Position numbers and translations under genes: made by a program
Part shown: in pieces, positions 1-8,910 of the stretch
Position numbering within the stretch: position 1 is the stretch's first letter
Layout: the number at the start of each line of letters is the position of its first letter
Source: Sedimentisphaerales bacterium
GTDB taxonomy: Bacteria; Planctomycetota; Phycisphaerae; Sedimentisphaerales; Anaerobacaceae
Direction of reading: 5' to 3'
DNA: 44,309 nt
Assembly (NCBI GenBank): GCA_016932835.1
Contig: JAFGCD010000079.1
Location: 1 to 44,309, forward strand
The notes under the pieces: generated by a model
Told to the model about the DNA's origin: nothing
Databases searched by the model: none
What the model saw: the letters and a program-made list of their open reading frames with translations, nothing else

Positions 1-52
1 CTTTGAAGATTTCCCAAACTTCGTATTAGCAAGTACTTGCGTAAAAAAATAG
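1..52 (+). CDS. C-terminal tail of an upstream gene (partial)
   Basis: Reading from base 2, an open frame of 16 codons ends in TAG at 50-52, giving a tail that finishes in ASTCVKK. It stops 37 bases before the next gene's likely start, on the same strand, which fits the end of an upstream member of the same operon. The tail is too short to identify. Because the next gene resembles aminoethylphosphonate or phosphocholine cytidylyltransferases, a phosphonate or choline gene is possible here, but nothing in these residues shows it. Confidence 0.35.
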   Translation, partial: FEDFPNFVLASTCVKK

Positions 53-89
53 TGAGAATTGGAGTAGACTTTTAACATAGGAGATGAGT

Positions 90-830
90 ATGCAAGCGGT
101 GATACTAGCTGCTGGATATGGTAAACGGTTGCAGCCTATTACCAACAGGATTCCAAAATGTCTTGTACCAGTCAACGGGAAACCACTGTTGGTAAGATCG
201 TTGGAACTGCTGGATGTGCGTGGCGTAGATAACGTTGTTATTGTTGTCGGACATATGAAGGAGAAAGTGTACGAGGCGATTGGGCATCAATTTGGGAATA
301 TGAAGATATCATATATTGAAAACGATATCTACGATAAGACAAACAACGTGTACTCGTTGTGGTTGGCGAGAGACAGATTAAATGAAGAGTCTTTACTGCT
401 TGAATGTGACTTGTGTTATGATGGGTCTTTAATCGACGCTCTCTTGGATAAGCGAAGGAATTGTGGCGTTCTAGTCAGTAAATATGATGGTTCAACCATG
501 GACGGAACGGTAGTTCGGATTGGGGAGGAGAATCTAATCAAGGAACTGATAACCAAGAAGGCACAAGGTCCAGACTTTGATTATTCCGACAAATATAAGA
601 CTGTGAACATTTATTATTTCAGTAGAGACTTCTTACTTAAGTTTTTTGTGCCTTATCTTGATTTGTATGTTCGAGTCCACGGAGTGCAGAGCTACTTCGA
701 ACTGGTGTTAGGCGCATTGATTTACCTGAGCGAGCCGGAGATTTCGGCAGTTGTTGTGGATGCTAATTCGTGGTGTGAGATTGATGATCGAGATGATTTG
801 AGCCGAGCAGAGCATCGCTATTTCGGATAG
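90..830 (+). CDS. LicC/PntC-like cytidylyltransferase (NTP_transferase family)
   Basis: This is a soluble nucleotidyltransferase of about 246 residues that should activate a small phosphorylated or phosphonylated alcohol or amine, or a sugar phosphate, with CTP or another NTP. The N-terminus has the nucleotide-binding signature LAAGYGKRL (residues 6-14) and the PKCL motif (22-25). Residues 85-93 (NNVYSLWLA), the E-x-D at 105-107 and the C-terminal WCEIDDRDDL resemble the LicC (phosphocholine) and PntC (2-aminoethylphosphonate) branch more than classic sugar pyrophosphorylases. An ATG at 84 touches the AGGAG at 79-83, so the ATG at 90, six bases downstream of it, is the better start. A CDP-glycerol-type transferase two genes downstream could use the CDP-activated product. 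The exact substrate is inference. Confidence 0.8.
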   Translation: MQAVILAAGYGKRLQPITNRIPKCLVPVNGKPLLVRSLELLDVRGVDNVVIVVGHMKEKVYEAIGHQFGNMKISYIENDIYDKTNNVYSLWLARDRLNEESLLLECDLCYDGSLIDALLDKRRNCGVLVSKYDGSTMDGTVVRIGEENLIKELITKKAQGPDFDYSDKYKTVNIYYFSRDFLLKFFVPYLDLYVRVHGVQSYFELVLGALIYLSEPEISAVVVDANSWCEIDDRDDLSRAEHRYFG

Positions 831-1645
831 TGATGAGACCGACAGGCTGCAATATAGATGTACAGTCATTTGTTAGGGCGAGTGGGGACAGCTTGAATAG
901 CCGGGCGGGCAAAGGTGCGTGGATGGACCGATCAAGTGATTCTATGTTTAATTGGAAGTCAACCATTTCTGAAAGAGAGGACATCCATGATAAGATTGAG
1001 GTTCGACAATTTGGCGACGCGGATTCGGTATCCGACCTAGTGGACCTTCTGCATCGTGGCTATGAGCGGCTTGCACAGAGTGGTCTCAAATACCTTGCGG
1101 CAACACAAAACGAAGAGGTTACACTTCGCCGAATAAAAAACGGTGAGTGCTATATCGCTATGGTGAATGGGCGCATGATAGGCACCATACTTTTCCATAG
1201 GCCGCCAGCAAATGGTAAGTTGCGCTATGGGCGTCAAGGTGTCGCGAAGTTTTCATCATTTGCCGTGGATCCCCAGTTCTATGGGCTTGGTGTTGGCTCG
1301 ATGCTTTTAGATGTTGTCGAGTGCAGGGCACGAGAGATCGGGTCTTCAGTGTTGGCATGCGATACAGCTGTTCAAGCAAAGCAACTCATTCAAATGTATG
1401 CCCGAAGAGGTTATCGTCCGTCTCATTATGTGTCATGGTCAAACACGAACTACTACAGTATTATTATGACTAAGCCGGTCGGACCAATGAAGTCCAGGCG
1501 AGGCAACCGGATCAAATGCATAGCTGCGATTTGTCTGTACCTAAGGCGTATGAAATGCATGGCGGTCGTGCGAAGAGACGGGCAGCGGAGACTGTGGGTC
1601 CGGCTTCTGAGCAAATTTAAGTCCATTCCATTTGGGAAAACATAG
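830..1645 (+). CDS. GNAT-family N-acyltransferase
   Basis: A GCN5-related acetyltransferase domain occupies roughly residues 55-220. The acetyl-CoA-binding loop is recognisable in the run VDPQFYGLGVGSMLLD (Q-x-x-G-x-G-x-G pattern), followed by the usual helix and a 'MYARRGYRPSHY' strand-turn typical of the GNAT C-terminus. The frame opens with GTG at 830, overlapping the last base of the previous stop, with an ATG at 833; there is no strong ribosome site. The first 50 residues look unconserved, so the true start may be the ATG at 944. The C-terminal 45 residues are rich in Arg and Lys. Its position between a cytidylyltransferase and a transferase suggests it acylates an amino group on the glycan precursor or its substituent, but this is inferred from context only. 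Confidence 0.7.
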   Translation: MMRPTGCNIDVQSFVRASGDSLNSRAGKGAWMDRSSDSMFNWKSTISEREDIHDKIEVRQFGDADSVSDLVDLLHRGYERLAQSGLKYLAATQNEEVTLRRIKNGECYIAMVNGRMIGTILFHRPPANGKLRYGRQGVAKFSSFAVDPQFYGLGVGSMLLDVVECRAREIGSSVLACDTAVQAKQLIQMYARRGYRPSHYVSWSNTNYYSIIMTKPVGPMKSRRGNRIKCIAAICLYLRRMKCMAVVRRDGQRRLWVRLLSKFKSIPFGKT

Positions 1646-2882
1646 AGATGAAAGATGTGGGTATGCAAAATCGGTCAGAGAAAGACGTGAGGTGGATCAG
1701 ATAATACTGAGAACACTAATTAGAAGAGTATTTAGAGGTGTTATTTGGGTTGTATCGAGGCTCTATTTCGCTTGCCGTTTTTCGCAGAATAGGGACATTT
1801 TGCTTTGCTGCAATGATCCCTTAATGGTGAAGTATCTCGGAGCCTTTTGGGATTTGTTCAGGAGTGATCGGCGGCTGAAGTTTCACGCCACTTTTCTGCC
1901 GCCTTCGTCTTTTCAACAAAATGACAGTGACTTAGAGTATATGCGCAGCCAATTACCAGCCTTGGAGGTGAGCGAGGGCTGGGCTCGTGCAAGGGCGTGG
2001 GATTTGGTTGTCTGTGCGGACCACTGTTTTGGGGGCACTACAAGACGGTCTCCCGCCGTTTACATCGGACACGGTTCCCCCAATAAGGTGCTTGCGGGAG
2101 AAACCACGGGGTATGTTTGCAGTGACCGTGCTTACGACAGAAAAGGTCGTCCTCTTTATGCTCGCATATTCTTAGAGCGGGACGAAGAAAAGTCCTTGGC
2201 TCTGGCATCCTGCCATGGATCAAGGGATATCTTCAGAGTAGTGGGTAGTATGGAGCATGACGATCTATTGGCACAGGCGGATCGAAGAGACGAGTTCCGC
2301 CTTGAGTTAGGGTATAAGCCGAGAGATGTGGTTGTGTTAATTCTTAGTACTTGGGGAGAACATTGCCTCTTCCATACGATGGGAGATGAGCTTCTGGAGG
2401 AAGCTCGAAAGATGCGTGGGGAGTTCAAGTTCATTCTCAGTGCCCATCCGCACGAATATCGCCCTAAGCCGGCTGGTCAACGGGTATGGGGTGAGTACCT
2501 TCGTTCGCAAAGAGAGTTTGGCTTTGTGGTGCGGGAGCCTTCGGAGAGCTGGATATCATATCTGGTTGCCAGTGATATTGTTCTGAGTGATTACACTTGT
2601 TTGGCTCAGTCTGCAGTTCTGTTGGAGAAGCCAATAATCCTGACTCCTGTTCCGGAAGAGCTGATCTGGAGAGGCTCTGTTACGTGGAAGATACGACAGT
2701 TTGCGCCAATTCTGAATGATGCTCGAGAATTGCGACAAGCATTAACCTCAGCAATGAACACCTACCCGATGGAGAAGCTTCACGAATTAGCCAAGAGCAT
2801 GAATCCCCACCCGGGGGAAGCTGCCGTGCGAATTCGAAAGGAGATTTACGATTTGCTTGGAATACCTGGCTACGTTGGGTAG
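1632..2882 (+). CDS. CDP-glycerol:glycerophosphotransferase-like protein
   Basis: The protein (about 416 residues) resembles the GT-B-like CDP-glycerol glycerophosphotransferase family (TagB/TagF type). Evidence is the first-domain element 'VYIGHGSPNK', the strand 'FILSAHPHEY', and the C-terminal signature SDYTCLAQSAVLLEKPII followed by PVPEE, matching the family's S-D-x-S-x-x-x-x-E/D-x-x-x-x-x-K-P-x-I pattern. The family transfers a phospho-alcohol from a CDP-activated donor to a lipid-linked glycan on the cytoplasmic face. The frame opens with TTG at 1632, overlapping the acyltransferase by 14 bases; GTG at 1692 is an alternative. With the cytidylyltransferase at 90 it could form a donor-making and donor-using pair. 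The phospho-alcohol is unknown. Confidence 0.7.
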   Translation: MGKHRDERCGYAKSVRERREVDQIILRTLIRRVFRGVIWVVSRLYFACRFSQNRDILLCCNDPLMVKYLGAFWDLFRSDRRLKFHATFLPPSSFQQNDSDLEYMRSQLPALEVSEGWARARAWDLVVCADHCFGGTTRRSPAVYIGHGSPNKVLAGETTGYVCSDRAYDRKGRPLYARIFLERDEEKSLALASCHGSRDIFRVVGSMEHDDLLAQADRRDEFRLELGYKPRDVVVLILSTWGEHCLFHTMGDELLEEARKMRGEFKFILSAHPHEYRPKPAGQRVWGEYLRSQREFGFVVREPSESWISYLVASDIVLSDYTCLAQSAVLLEKPIILTPVPEELIWRGSVTWKIRQFAPILNDARELRQALTSAMNTYPMEKLHELAKSMNPHPGEAAVRIRKEIYDLLGIPGYVG

Positions 2883-2915
2883 TGATCGGATCTGGTTGCA
2901 ATAGGAAGTGCGTAA

Positions 2916-3908
2916 ATGGCAATCGTTAGTGTAGTGATTCCGACTTATAATCGGGCCGAGTTCGTCGTCAGGGCGATAGACTCGGTTTTAGAGCAGACGT
3001 GGCGTGACTATGAGGTCATCGTTGTCGATGACGGTTCAACGGACAACACTAAAGAAGTCCTTGGGCCTTACATGGACAGGATAAGCTACATATACCAGGA
3101 TAATGCCGGCGTGAGCGTCGCTCGGAATACGGGTATTGAAGCGGCGAAAGGGCAGTGGGTGGCATTTCTTGATTCGGACGATGAATGGCTGCCTGAGAAG
3201 CTGGCTGTGCAGATGTCCTGTGTCTCAAATAACCCCGAGATAGTCGCGCATGTTACTAATGCGACGGTTGTGCTCGGAGATGACGATACGGTGGATTTAT
3301 TTACTATCCGAGGTCGGCCCGGCTATTGTTTGGAAGGTCGTATCATAGAGAGGCCCTTTCTGGATGTGCTTAAGTTCCAGTTCTTCACTCCGACATTGAT
3401 GGCATCCCGCCGGAAAGCGATGGATATCGGCGGATTCGATGAGAAGATCACAATTTGGGAAGACGGTGACTTCATGAGACGTTTGTCGCTCGAAGGGCCG
3501 TGGGGGGTGTCCAACAGGTCTCTGGTGTTGGTGTATCGCCGGCCAGAAGCGAAGGAAGTAAACTTGTCAAGGCAGCGGAAAGAGTGTCCTGTCCAAAGTT
3601 ACCGTTGCCAGGTTAGGATGTACGACAAACTCTGGGCAAGCGACAAACTGCAGCCTCGCGAGAGGCGGCTGCTCGCAGGGAGCAGAAGCGGGGCGCGGTT
3701 CAACCTCGGTCTGTCTCAATTAAGGTCGGGCAGAAGAAAAGAAGGTCTTGTGACGTTGAAACAATCAATCGCCGACAGGCCCTCGGTGAAATCTGTCGTT
3801 AAGTATGTGCTTGTGAAGTGTTTCGGGCAGGCGGGTGCCCGACTCATCGAGAAGAAGCGTTCTTTGAATACGAATGAGTTTCGCAGATCTGATTACTATG
3901 CCGATTGA
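2916..3908 (+). CDS. Family 2 glycosyltransferase
   Basis: This is a GT-A glycosyltransferase of 330 residues. It begins with the hallmark strand VSVVIPTYNRAEFV, has the nucleotide-binding VVDDGSTDNT at 37-45, NAGVSVARNTGI at 63-74, and the metal-binding DSDD at 86-89. A later 'GGFDEKITIWEDGDFMRRL' is the acceptor-side ED motif of this family. It should add one sugar to the growing repeat unit in the cytoplasm. The start is preceded by AGGAAG about eight bases upstream. Base composition becomes more GC-rich here than in the three genes before it. Donor and linkage cannot be read from the sequence. Confidence 0.88.
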   Translation: MAIVSVVIPTYNRAEFVVRAIDSVLEQTWRDYEVIVVDDGSTDNTKEVLGPYMDRISYIYQDNAGVSVARNTGIEAAKGQWVAFLDSDDEWLPEKLAVQMSCVSNNPEIVAHVTNATVVLGDDDTVDLFTIRGRPGYCLEGRIIERPFLDVLKFQFFTPTLMASRRKAMDIGGFDEKITIWEDGDFMRRLSLEGPWGVSNRSLVLVYRRPEAKEVNLSRQRKECPVQSYRCQVRMYDKLWASDKLQPRERRLLAGSRSGARFNLGLSQLRSGRRKEGLVTLKQSIADRPSVKSVVKYVLVKCFGQAGARLIEKKRSLNTNEFRRSDYYAD

Positions 3909-5274
3909 GCAAAGCGATACGAAAGTTTCAATATGCCTTCTCGGGCCTTCCTTCGATACTGGGAACCTCGGAGTAAATGCTCTGGTGGAGGGCAGTATCA
4001 AGGTGATAGTCAGTCGTTGGCCGAACGCCCGTGTCACGCTGCTTGGCAGCGGTCGGGAGGATTGTGAATATCGGCTGGAGCTGTTCGGCCGGGAGATTCG
4101 GGTGAAGTCTCTTCCGATAAGATTTTGCAAGAACATCTTTCTGTCGAATCATTTTATAGTACTCTTTTTGTATGGGCTATTACTGAAGGTTTTCCGGTTC
4201 CGCGGCATGCGTCGCAGGTTCGCCAATCGCAATTCGTATCTCAAGACGATTCTCGAAGCGGATCTGGTTGCGGATATTACGGGCGGCGACAGCTTCAGCG
4301 ACATATACGGGATGCGAAGGTTTGTCATCGGTTTTTTGCGCAAATGGCTAATCAAGATATTTGGCAAGAAGCTGGTGCTGCTGCCGCAGACATACGGTCC
4401 TTTTTCCAGGCTGGTGACAAAGATTCTGGCGCGACACATTGTCAATTATGCCGCGGTTGTGTATTCGAGGGACAAGAAAGGCGTTGATGACGCCAGGGCG
4501 ATTCTCGGTGCGGGCGGCAGTAACGGGAAGGTGAAGTTCGTTCCTGATGTCGGTTTTCTTTTAGATCCTCGAAGGCCAAGCCACGGCGATATAGATGAAC
4601 TCGAGAATCTCAAGGTCGCCGGCCGGACTCTGGTTGGTTTGAACATCAGCGGTCTGCTGAGTTGCTGCGCAGAGGAAAACGTGTTCAATCTCAAGATCGA
4701 GTATCCGGCTCTGGTTATTTCGATGGTCGAACTGCTGATGAAGCTGGAAAATACGGTCGTTTTGCTGGTGCCTCACGTGGTTTCTATGGAAGAAGACGAT
4801 GCCTCACCCGCCGAGAATCGCAGCAAGAAGGGTTACCGGGAGCAATCAGATACCGTTGCATGTCGGCGTTGCTACGAGCAGGTCGTCGAGAAATATCCCG
4901 GGCGCATATTCATGGTCCGCGGGCGTTATAACCATAACGAAACAAAGTATATCATAGGATTGTGCGACTTTTTCATCGGCTCTCGAATGCATGCGTGCAT
5001 CGCGGCGTTGTCACAGTGTGTGCCCGCTGTGGGAGTCGCTTACAGCGGGAAGTTTCATGGTGTTTTTGAGAGTATCGGAGTGGCTGACTGTGTTGCCGAT
5101 GCCAGAGAGTTCGACAATGCCGGGATTCTCGACCAGGTGCAGGCCGTCATTGCCCGCAAGGAGGGACTAAGCCGACACCTGGAGGATGTGATGCCTGAGA
5201 TCAAGTCGGATATTCTGAATTTGTTCAACGTTTGCGGTCTGGAACGATTGGAGGGTGTTGATCTTGGCGCATAA
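3874..5274 (+). CDS. Polysaccharide pyruvyl transferase family protein (WcaK/AmsJ-like)
   Basis: The protein belongs to the polysaccharide pyruvyl transferase fold (PF04230), which in known members adds a pyruvyl ketal from phosphoenolpyruvate to a glycan sugar. Visible family motifs are GPSFDTGNLGVNA near the N-terminus, ITGGDSFSDIYG, LLPQTYGPF, the 'SRDKKGVDDA' turn, and the C-terminal GSRMHACIAALSQCVPAVGVAY with the family's conserved R-x-H. The length of about 466 residues is normal to slightly long. The frame overlaps the preceding glycosyltransferase by 35 bases from the ATG at 3874; the ATG at 3898 is an equally plausible start and neither has a clear ribosome site. Two genes downstream lies an FrhB-like iron-sulfur protein, a common neighbour of this family. 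Confidence 0.87.
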   Translation: MSFADLITMPIEQSDTKVSICLLGPSFDTGNLGVNALVEGSIKVIVSRWPNARVTLLGSGREDCEYRLELFGREIRVKSLPIRFCKNIFLSNHFIVLFLYGLLLKVFRFRGMRRRFANRNSYLKTILEADLVADITGGDSFSDIYGMRRFVIGFLRKWLIKIFGKKLVLLPQTYGPFSRLVTKILARHIVNYAAVVYSRDKKGVDDARAILGAGGSNGKVKFVPDVGFLLDPRRPSHGDIDELENLKVAGRTLVGLNISGLLSCCAEENVFNLKIEYPALVISMVELLMKLENTVVLLVPHVVSMEEDDASPAENRSKKGYREQSDTVACRRCYEQVVEKYPGRIFMVRGRYNHNETKYIIGLCDFFIGSRMHACIAALSQCVPAVGVAYSGKFHGVFESIGVADCVADAREFDNAGILDQVQAVIARKEGLSRHLEDVMPEIKSDILNLFNVCGLERLEGVDLGA

Positions 5275-6100
5275 TCAGTCCAGCGCACGACAAGACGGAA
5301 AGATCGAATCGCTTTCTCTGGCTGTGGTTACTCCGGTCAATGACGAGCAGTGTCTGGCCGAGAATCTCGCAGCGTCTCCGATGCTGCAGGATGGGACTAT
5401 TCCTTTGATCGTCCAGCGAGGCTACAAGTCGGCCTCGGAGGCATACAACGATGGCCTGGACGCAGCGGATGCGGACATTGTCATCTTCGCCCACCAGGAT
5501 GTGTATTTTCCTCAAGGTTGGGAGAAGAAACTGCTGCTGGCCGTCGAAACCTTGAGGCATCGCCGAGTCGATTGGGGCGTTCTTGGAGTCATCGGCTCGG
5601 ACAAGAACCGCAAACTGGTCGGCGGGGCATGGTCAAACGGCTTGCAGTGGAAGATAGAGAGCGATAAGTTCGAGAGTCCGGCCCCTGTCAGGACTTTTGA
5701 TGAGATAGTATTGATACTCCGAAAAGGCGGCGGGATTCGTTTCGACGACAACCTGCCCGGCTTCCATCTATACGGGACGGACATTGCCCTGACGGCCATA
5801 CAAGCCGGCCTGGGAGCGTATGTTTTCGACGCCCCCGTCATCCACAACAGTATTTGGCGCAAGAAACTCGGTCTTTCCTACTGCTCGGCCTATCGGTACA
5901 TGCAGCGGAAGTGGTGGGATGAGTTGCCGGTATATACCCTGATCTTGCCGTTGACTCGGTCGGTTTGGCCTTTGTTGCGAAACTGGTGCAGAGAGAAGAA
6001 GAAGTGGCTTGTGAGGCGATTCAGGCCGATGCCTCTTAGGATCAGGTATCCTGATCCTGCAGGGAAGGCCGCAGAAATCGGCTATGATTTTACTGAGTGA
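5255..6100 (+). CDS. GT-A-type glycosyltransferase-like protein
   Basis: This protein of about 281 residues resembles the family 2-like glycosyltransferases of the PF13712 kind. It has a short first strand (SLAVVTPVNDE), a 'YKSASEAYNDGLDAADADIVIFAHQDVYFP' region in which HQDV replaces the usual D-x-D, then a 'GWEKKLL' helix and a later 'GFHLYGTDIALTA' acceptor-site segment. There is no signal peptide. The frame overlaps the pyruvyl transferase gene by 20 bases. GTG at 5255, TTG at 5258 and TTG at 5264 are possible starts; the GGAGG at 5250-5254 favours the TTG at 5264. It probably contributes a sugar to the same repeat unit. Confidence 0.75.
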   Translation: MLILAHNQSSARQDGKIESLSLAVVTPVNDEQCLAENLAASPMLQDGTIPLIVQRGYKSASEAYNDGLDAADADIVIFAHQDVYFPQGWEKKLLLAVETLRHRRVDWGVLGVIGSDKNRKLVGGAWSNGLQWKIESDKFESPAPVRTFDEIVLILRKGGGIRFDDNLPGFHLYGTDIALTAIQAGLGAYVFDAPVIHNSIWRKKLGLSYCSAYRYMQRKWWDELPVYTLILPLTRSVWPLLRNWCREKKKWLVRRFRPMPLRIRYPDPAGKAAEIGYDFTE

Positions 6101-6163
6101 CATTGGTCGTGATTCCATGCAGCCGGGCCGGGTTGACGGCTGCGTATCGAATTTGCTGAAAAG

Positions 6164-7378
6164 ATGAAAAACACAAAGACAGGCGGAAAATCGATAGTCG
6201 GCGTGGTGGACAAAAGAGCGTGCTGCGGGTGCGGGGCGTGTTCGGTTATCTGCCCGCAATCCTGCATTGAGCATGTCTATGGGGAGCACTACAACTTCCC
6301 GAAGGTCGATACGGAGCAGTGCGTCGATTGCGGCAAGTGTCTCGAAGTCTGCCCCAGCGCATTTCTTCTAAATGGAACGGATCCCGGGTTCAGCGACGAG
6401 CCGGCAAAGGCTTCATTCGATTGTTATCTTATTCATTCGCCTGATGATTCAATACGTCTTGATTCTTCTTCGGGCGGGTTTATTACCGCTCTGCTTCTGC
6501 ATTTGATGAATAAGGGAGAACTCGACGGAGGCGTGGTTGCGCGATGTAATCGTGAGGACGTTCTGGTGGCCGAGTCTTTCATCGCTGCGGACAGGGAGTC
6601 TCTTTTGAGCGCCAGGGCTTCGAAATACGCTCCCGCTTCCAGTTGCACGGTTCTTGCCGATGTGCTGGAACGGCCCGGGCGTTATGCCTTCGTCGGGACG
6701 CCGTGCATGATTCAGGGCTTGAGAAGGTTGCAGGAACTGCTGCCCGAGCTCCAAGATCGCATCGTGCTTACCATCGGCCTGGTTTGTGCCGGGATGGCCT
6801 CACGCGAGGGTACGCGGGCGTATATCGAAGAGCAGGGGGGCGTGAATATGGCGGATGTTCGGCGTATTTGCTATCGTGGGGCAGGCTGGCCCGGACGTTT
6901 CAGGGTCTTCGGAGAGAACGACAAGGTGCTTATGGATCGGCCGCTGCTCGGCGGTTCGCTCGATCATGTTGTGCCGCACGATCATTATCTGCGATGCTGG
7001 AATTGCCTGGATCATTGGTGCCGGTTTGCGGATATTGCCGTTTCCGATCCGTGGACCGACGAGATGGTTCTGAACGAGCGTAAAGGCAAATCTGCTGTTA
7101 TGGTGCGGACCGAGCGCGGCAGAGAAGCTGTCGCTTCGGCGATTGACAGCGGCGATATAGCAGCCGAGTCGATCACTATCGAAGAAATGCTCAGTTACAA
7201 CAAGCATCTTGTTATCGATTCGAAACACCCTCGGCACGGCTGGATGGCGGGATACCAATTGATGTTCTTTTACCGATTGCGATATTTATGGACCGTGGTG
7301 TGGAGTCTGCTGCGCAGAAAAAGGATCGGCTTGAAGACTACGCTGAAAGCCCGACTGAGCAGGAAGTACTACTGTTAG
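6164..7378 (+). CDS. FrhB/FdhB-like two-[4Fe-4S] protein of polysaccharide loci
   Basis: The N-terminus carries two bacterial ferredoxin motifs: C20-x2-C23-x2-C26-x3-C30-P and C53-x2-C56-x2-C59-x3-C63-P. The remainder resembles the F420 hydrogenase/dehydrogenase beta subunit domains (PF04422 and PF04432), with 'DSSSGGFITALLLHL', 'FVGTPCMIQGLRRL', a further Cys-rich 'CWNCLDHWCRFADIAVSDPW' and 404 residues in all. Homologues of this type recur beside pyruvyl transferases and glycosyltransferases in many bacteria that lack methanogen-like metabolism, so it more likely performs a flavin and iron-sulfur redox step on a glycan precursor than hydrogen metabolism. The actual reaction is not established. 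The start ATG follows GAAAAG with only a weak ribosome site. Confidence 0.85.
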   Translation: MKNTKTGGKSIVGVVDKRACCGCGACSVICPQSCIEHVYGEHYNFPKVDTEQCVDCGKCLEVCPSAFLLNGTDPGFSDEPAKASFDCYLIHSPDDSIRLDSSSGGFITALLLHLMNKGELDGGVVARCNREDVLVAESFIAADRESLLSARASKYAPASSCTVLADVLERPGRYAFVGTPCMIQGLRRLQELLPELQDRIVLTIGLVCAGMASREGTRAYIEEQGGVNMADVRRICYRGAGWPGRFRVFGENDKVLMDRPLLGGSLDHVVPHDHYLRCWNCLDHWCRFADIAVSDPWTDEMVLNERKGKSAVMVRTERGREAVASAIDSGDIAAESITIEEMLSYNKHLVIDSKHPRHGWMAGYQLMFFYRLRYLWTVVWSLLRRKRIGLKTTLKARLSRKYYC

Positions 7379-7450
7379 CCTGAACTTGCCGATTGCAAGC
7401 GCCAACGAGCCGGCCGGTCCGCCGGTTATGATTTTTCGGGGTATGAATAT

Positions 7451-8827
7451 ATGCAGGGCGTCACACTGCTGATTGGTGTTATGGGTTCGATAATGGCATT
7501 GTCCCTGAGCCCTGTTTACGCTTTGGTCGCCTATGTCGGGACATTAATCTGGTATCCGGACTACCTCAGGGTAAGCATCGGAACCATAGACATATCCGTC
7601 GGTCGAATCGTAGTGGCTGTACTGCTGATGCGTTGTCTCCTGGACAGCAAGATATCGAAAACATTCGTCTGGTCCCGATTTGACAAACTGGTTACGTTGA
7701 GCATGGCCATATATGTGGTGACGTATTGTGCTGCAAATCCGTCTTCACAAGCCATAGAGAATCGAGGGGGGTTCCTGATAGATACCTGGTTCAGCTATAT
7801 GGCGGCTCGCATGATACTGAAAGACAAGGCGGCTCTGGTATCGTTTGTCAAAGGCGTAAGTATTGTTCTGGTACCTCTGGCGATTTTGGGCGTAATCGAG
7901 GCGGTTACCTCCTGGCAGCCTTTCTATCAACTGATTCGCTTTCGGACCTGGCGGCAGACCAGCGAGGTGATTACCCGGAATCGCATGGGATTCACGCGCG
8001 CTATCGGCCCTTTCAGTCATTTCATCATGTTCGGCGGTTTCTTTTGTATGTTCCTGCCGCTGGTTTGGGCGCTGCGGCGCCAGCGCGGTGACTGGAAAAA
8101 GCTGGCTTATATATGCTCGGTATCGGCTGTTCTCGGGGCTCTCAGCAGCATGTCGAGTGTCTCGTGGGGCATGCTGATAGTGGTGGTGCTCTGCCTGTAC
8201 TTGGAGAGATACAAGCGTTGGCTCAAGGTTGTTCTGATTAGTCTGGCCCTGTTGTGTCTCATGGCCGAGATTGGGAGCAACCGGCCTCTGTATCACGTTG
8301 TGATGGAGGTCATCAACCTGGCGAAAGGCGACTGGTACCAGCGAGCAAGGCTGATTGATGTCGCGATTGATCACTTTGACGAATGGTGGCTGGCGGGATA
8401 TGGCGGCAACGATCCGGGTTGGGGACAGATGTACTTCTACGCAGACTTTACGGATGTGAATAACGAGTTCATTCTGGCAGGGATCAACCACGGCATTGTT
8501 GGGGTGATAGCTTTATTTTCCGTGTTTGTGATGGCGTTTCGCGGTCTTGTTCGGGCTTTCAAGAAGACAAAAGACAAACAAATGCAGGCTTTCTACTGGT
8601 CTCTCGGCAGTGCATTGGTGGGAATGTTGGCGCTGTCGCAGGGAGTCAGTTTCTTCGGGCAAATGAATGCTTTGTTTTATTGCCTCCTGGCGATTGTCGG
8701 CGCCTCGACGACTTTTCCGGAACAAGCTGCCGAGAAAAGAATTCCCCAGCCCGATGCCGCTAATCTTATCTCCTATGCGAACAATCCGGGCATGCATGCA
8801 CATATGCGAACGACGAATCCGACATGA
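7451..8827 (+). CDS. O-antigen polymerase/ligase-like membrane protein
   Basis: This is a polytopic membrane protein of 458 residues with about ten to twelve hydrophobic segments, starting at residues 3-30. A large loop before the last helices ends in 'GGNDPGWGQMYFYADFTDVNNEFILAGINHGIVGV', where the N-E-F-x-x-x-x-x-x-x-G arrangement is typical of the Wzy_C/O-antigen ligase superfamily. It would polymerise undecaprenyl-linked repeats (Wzy) or transfer a finished glycan to an acceptor at the outer face of the inner membrane. Sequence alone does not separate the two roles. Because a Wzc-like chain-length regulator and a PGT lie downstream, Wzy is favoured. Confidence 0.78.
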   Translation: MQGVTLLIGVMGSIMALSLSPVYALVAYVGTLIWYPDYLRVSIGTIDISVGRIVVAVLLMRCLLDSKISKTFVWSRFDKLVTLSMAIYVVTYCAANPSSQAIENRGGFLIDTWFSYMAARMILKDKAALVSFVKGVSIVLVPLAILGVIEAVTSWQPFYQLIRFRTWRQTSEVITRNRMGFTRAIGPFSHFIMFGGFFCMFLPLVWALRRQRGDWKKLAYICSVSAVLGALSSMSSVSWGMLIVVVLCLYLERYKRWLKVVLISLALLCLMAEIGSNRPLYHVVMEVINLAKGDWYQRARLIDVAIDHFDEWWLAGYGGNDPGWGQMYFYADFTDVNNEFILAGINHGIVGVIALFSVFVMAFRGLVRAFKKTKDKQMQAFYWSLGSALVGMLALSQGVSFFGQMNALFYCLLAIVGASTTFPEQAAEKRIPQPDAANLISYANNPGMHAHMRTTNPT

Positions 8828-8910
8828 GACTGCACTGTATGCGGATTAATATCTGATCGGCGGGCCGGGCGGGTCTTTCGTCCGAAAATACAGGAAAGGA
8901 TTAAGTAATA

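Noticed and set aside
6164..7378. Methanogenesis or F420-dependent hydrogenase function
   Set aside because: No other hydrogenase or F420 gene is present and the gene lies inside a glycan locus, where this family is common.
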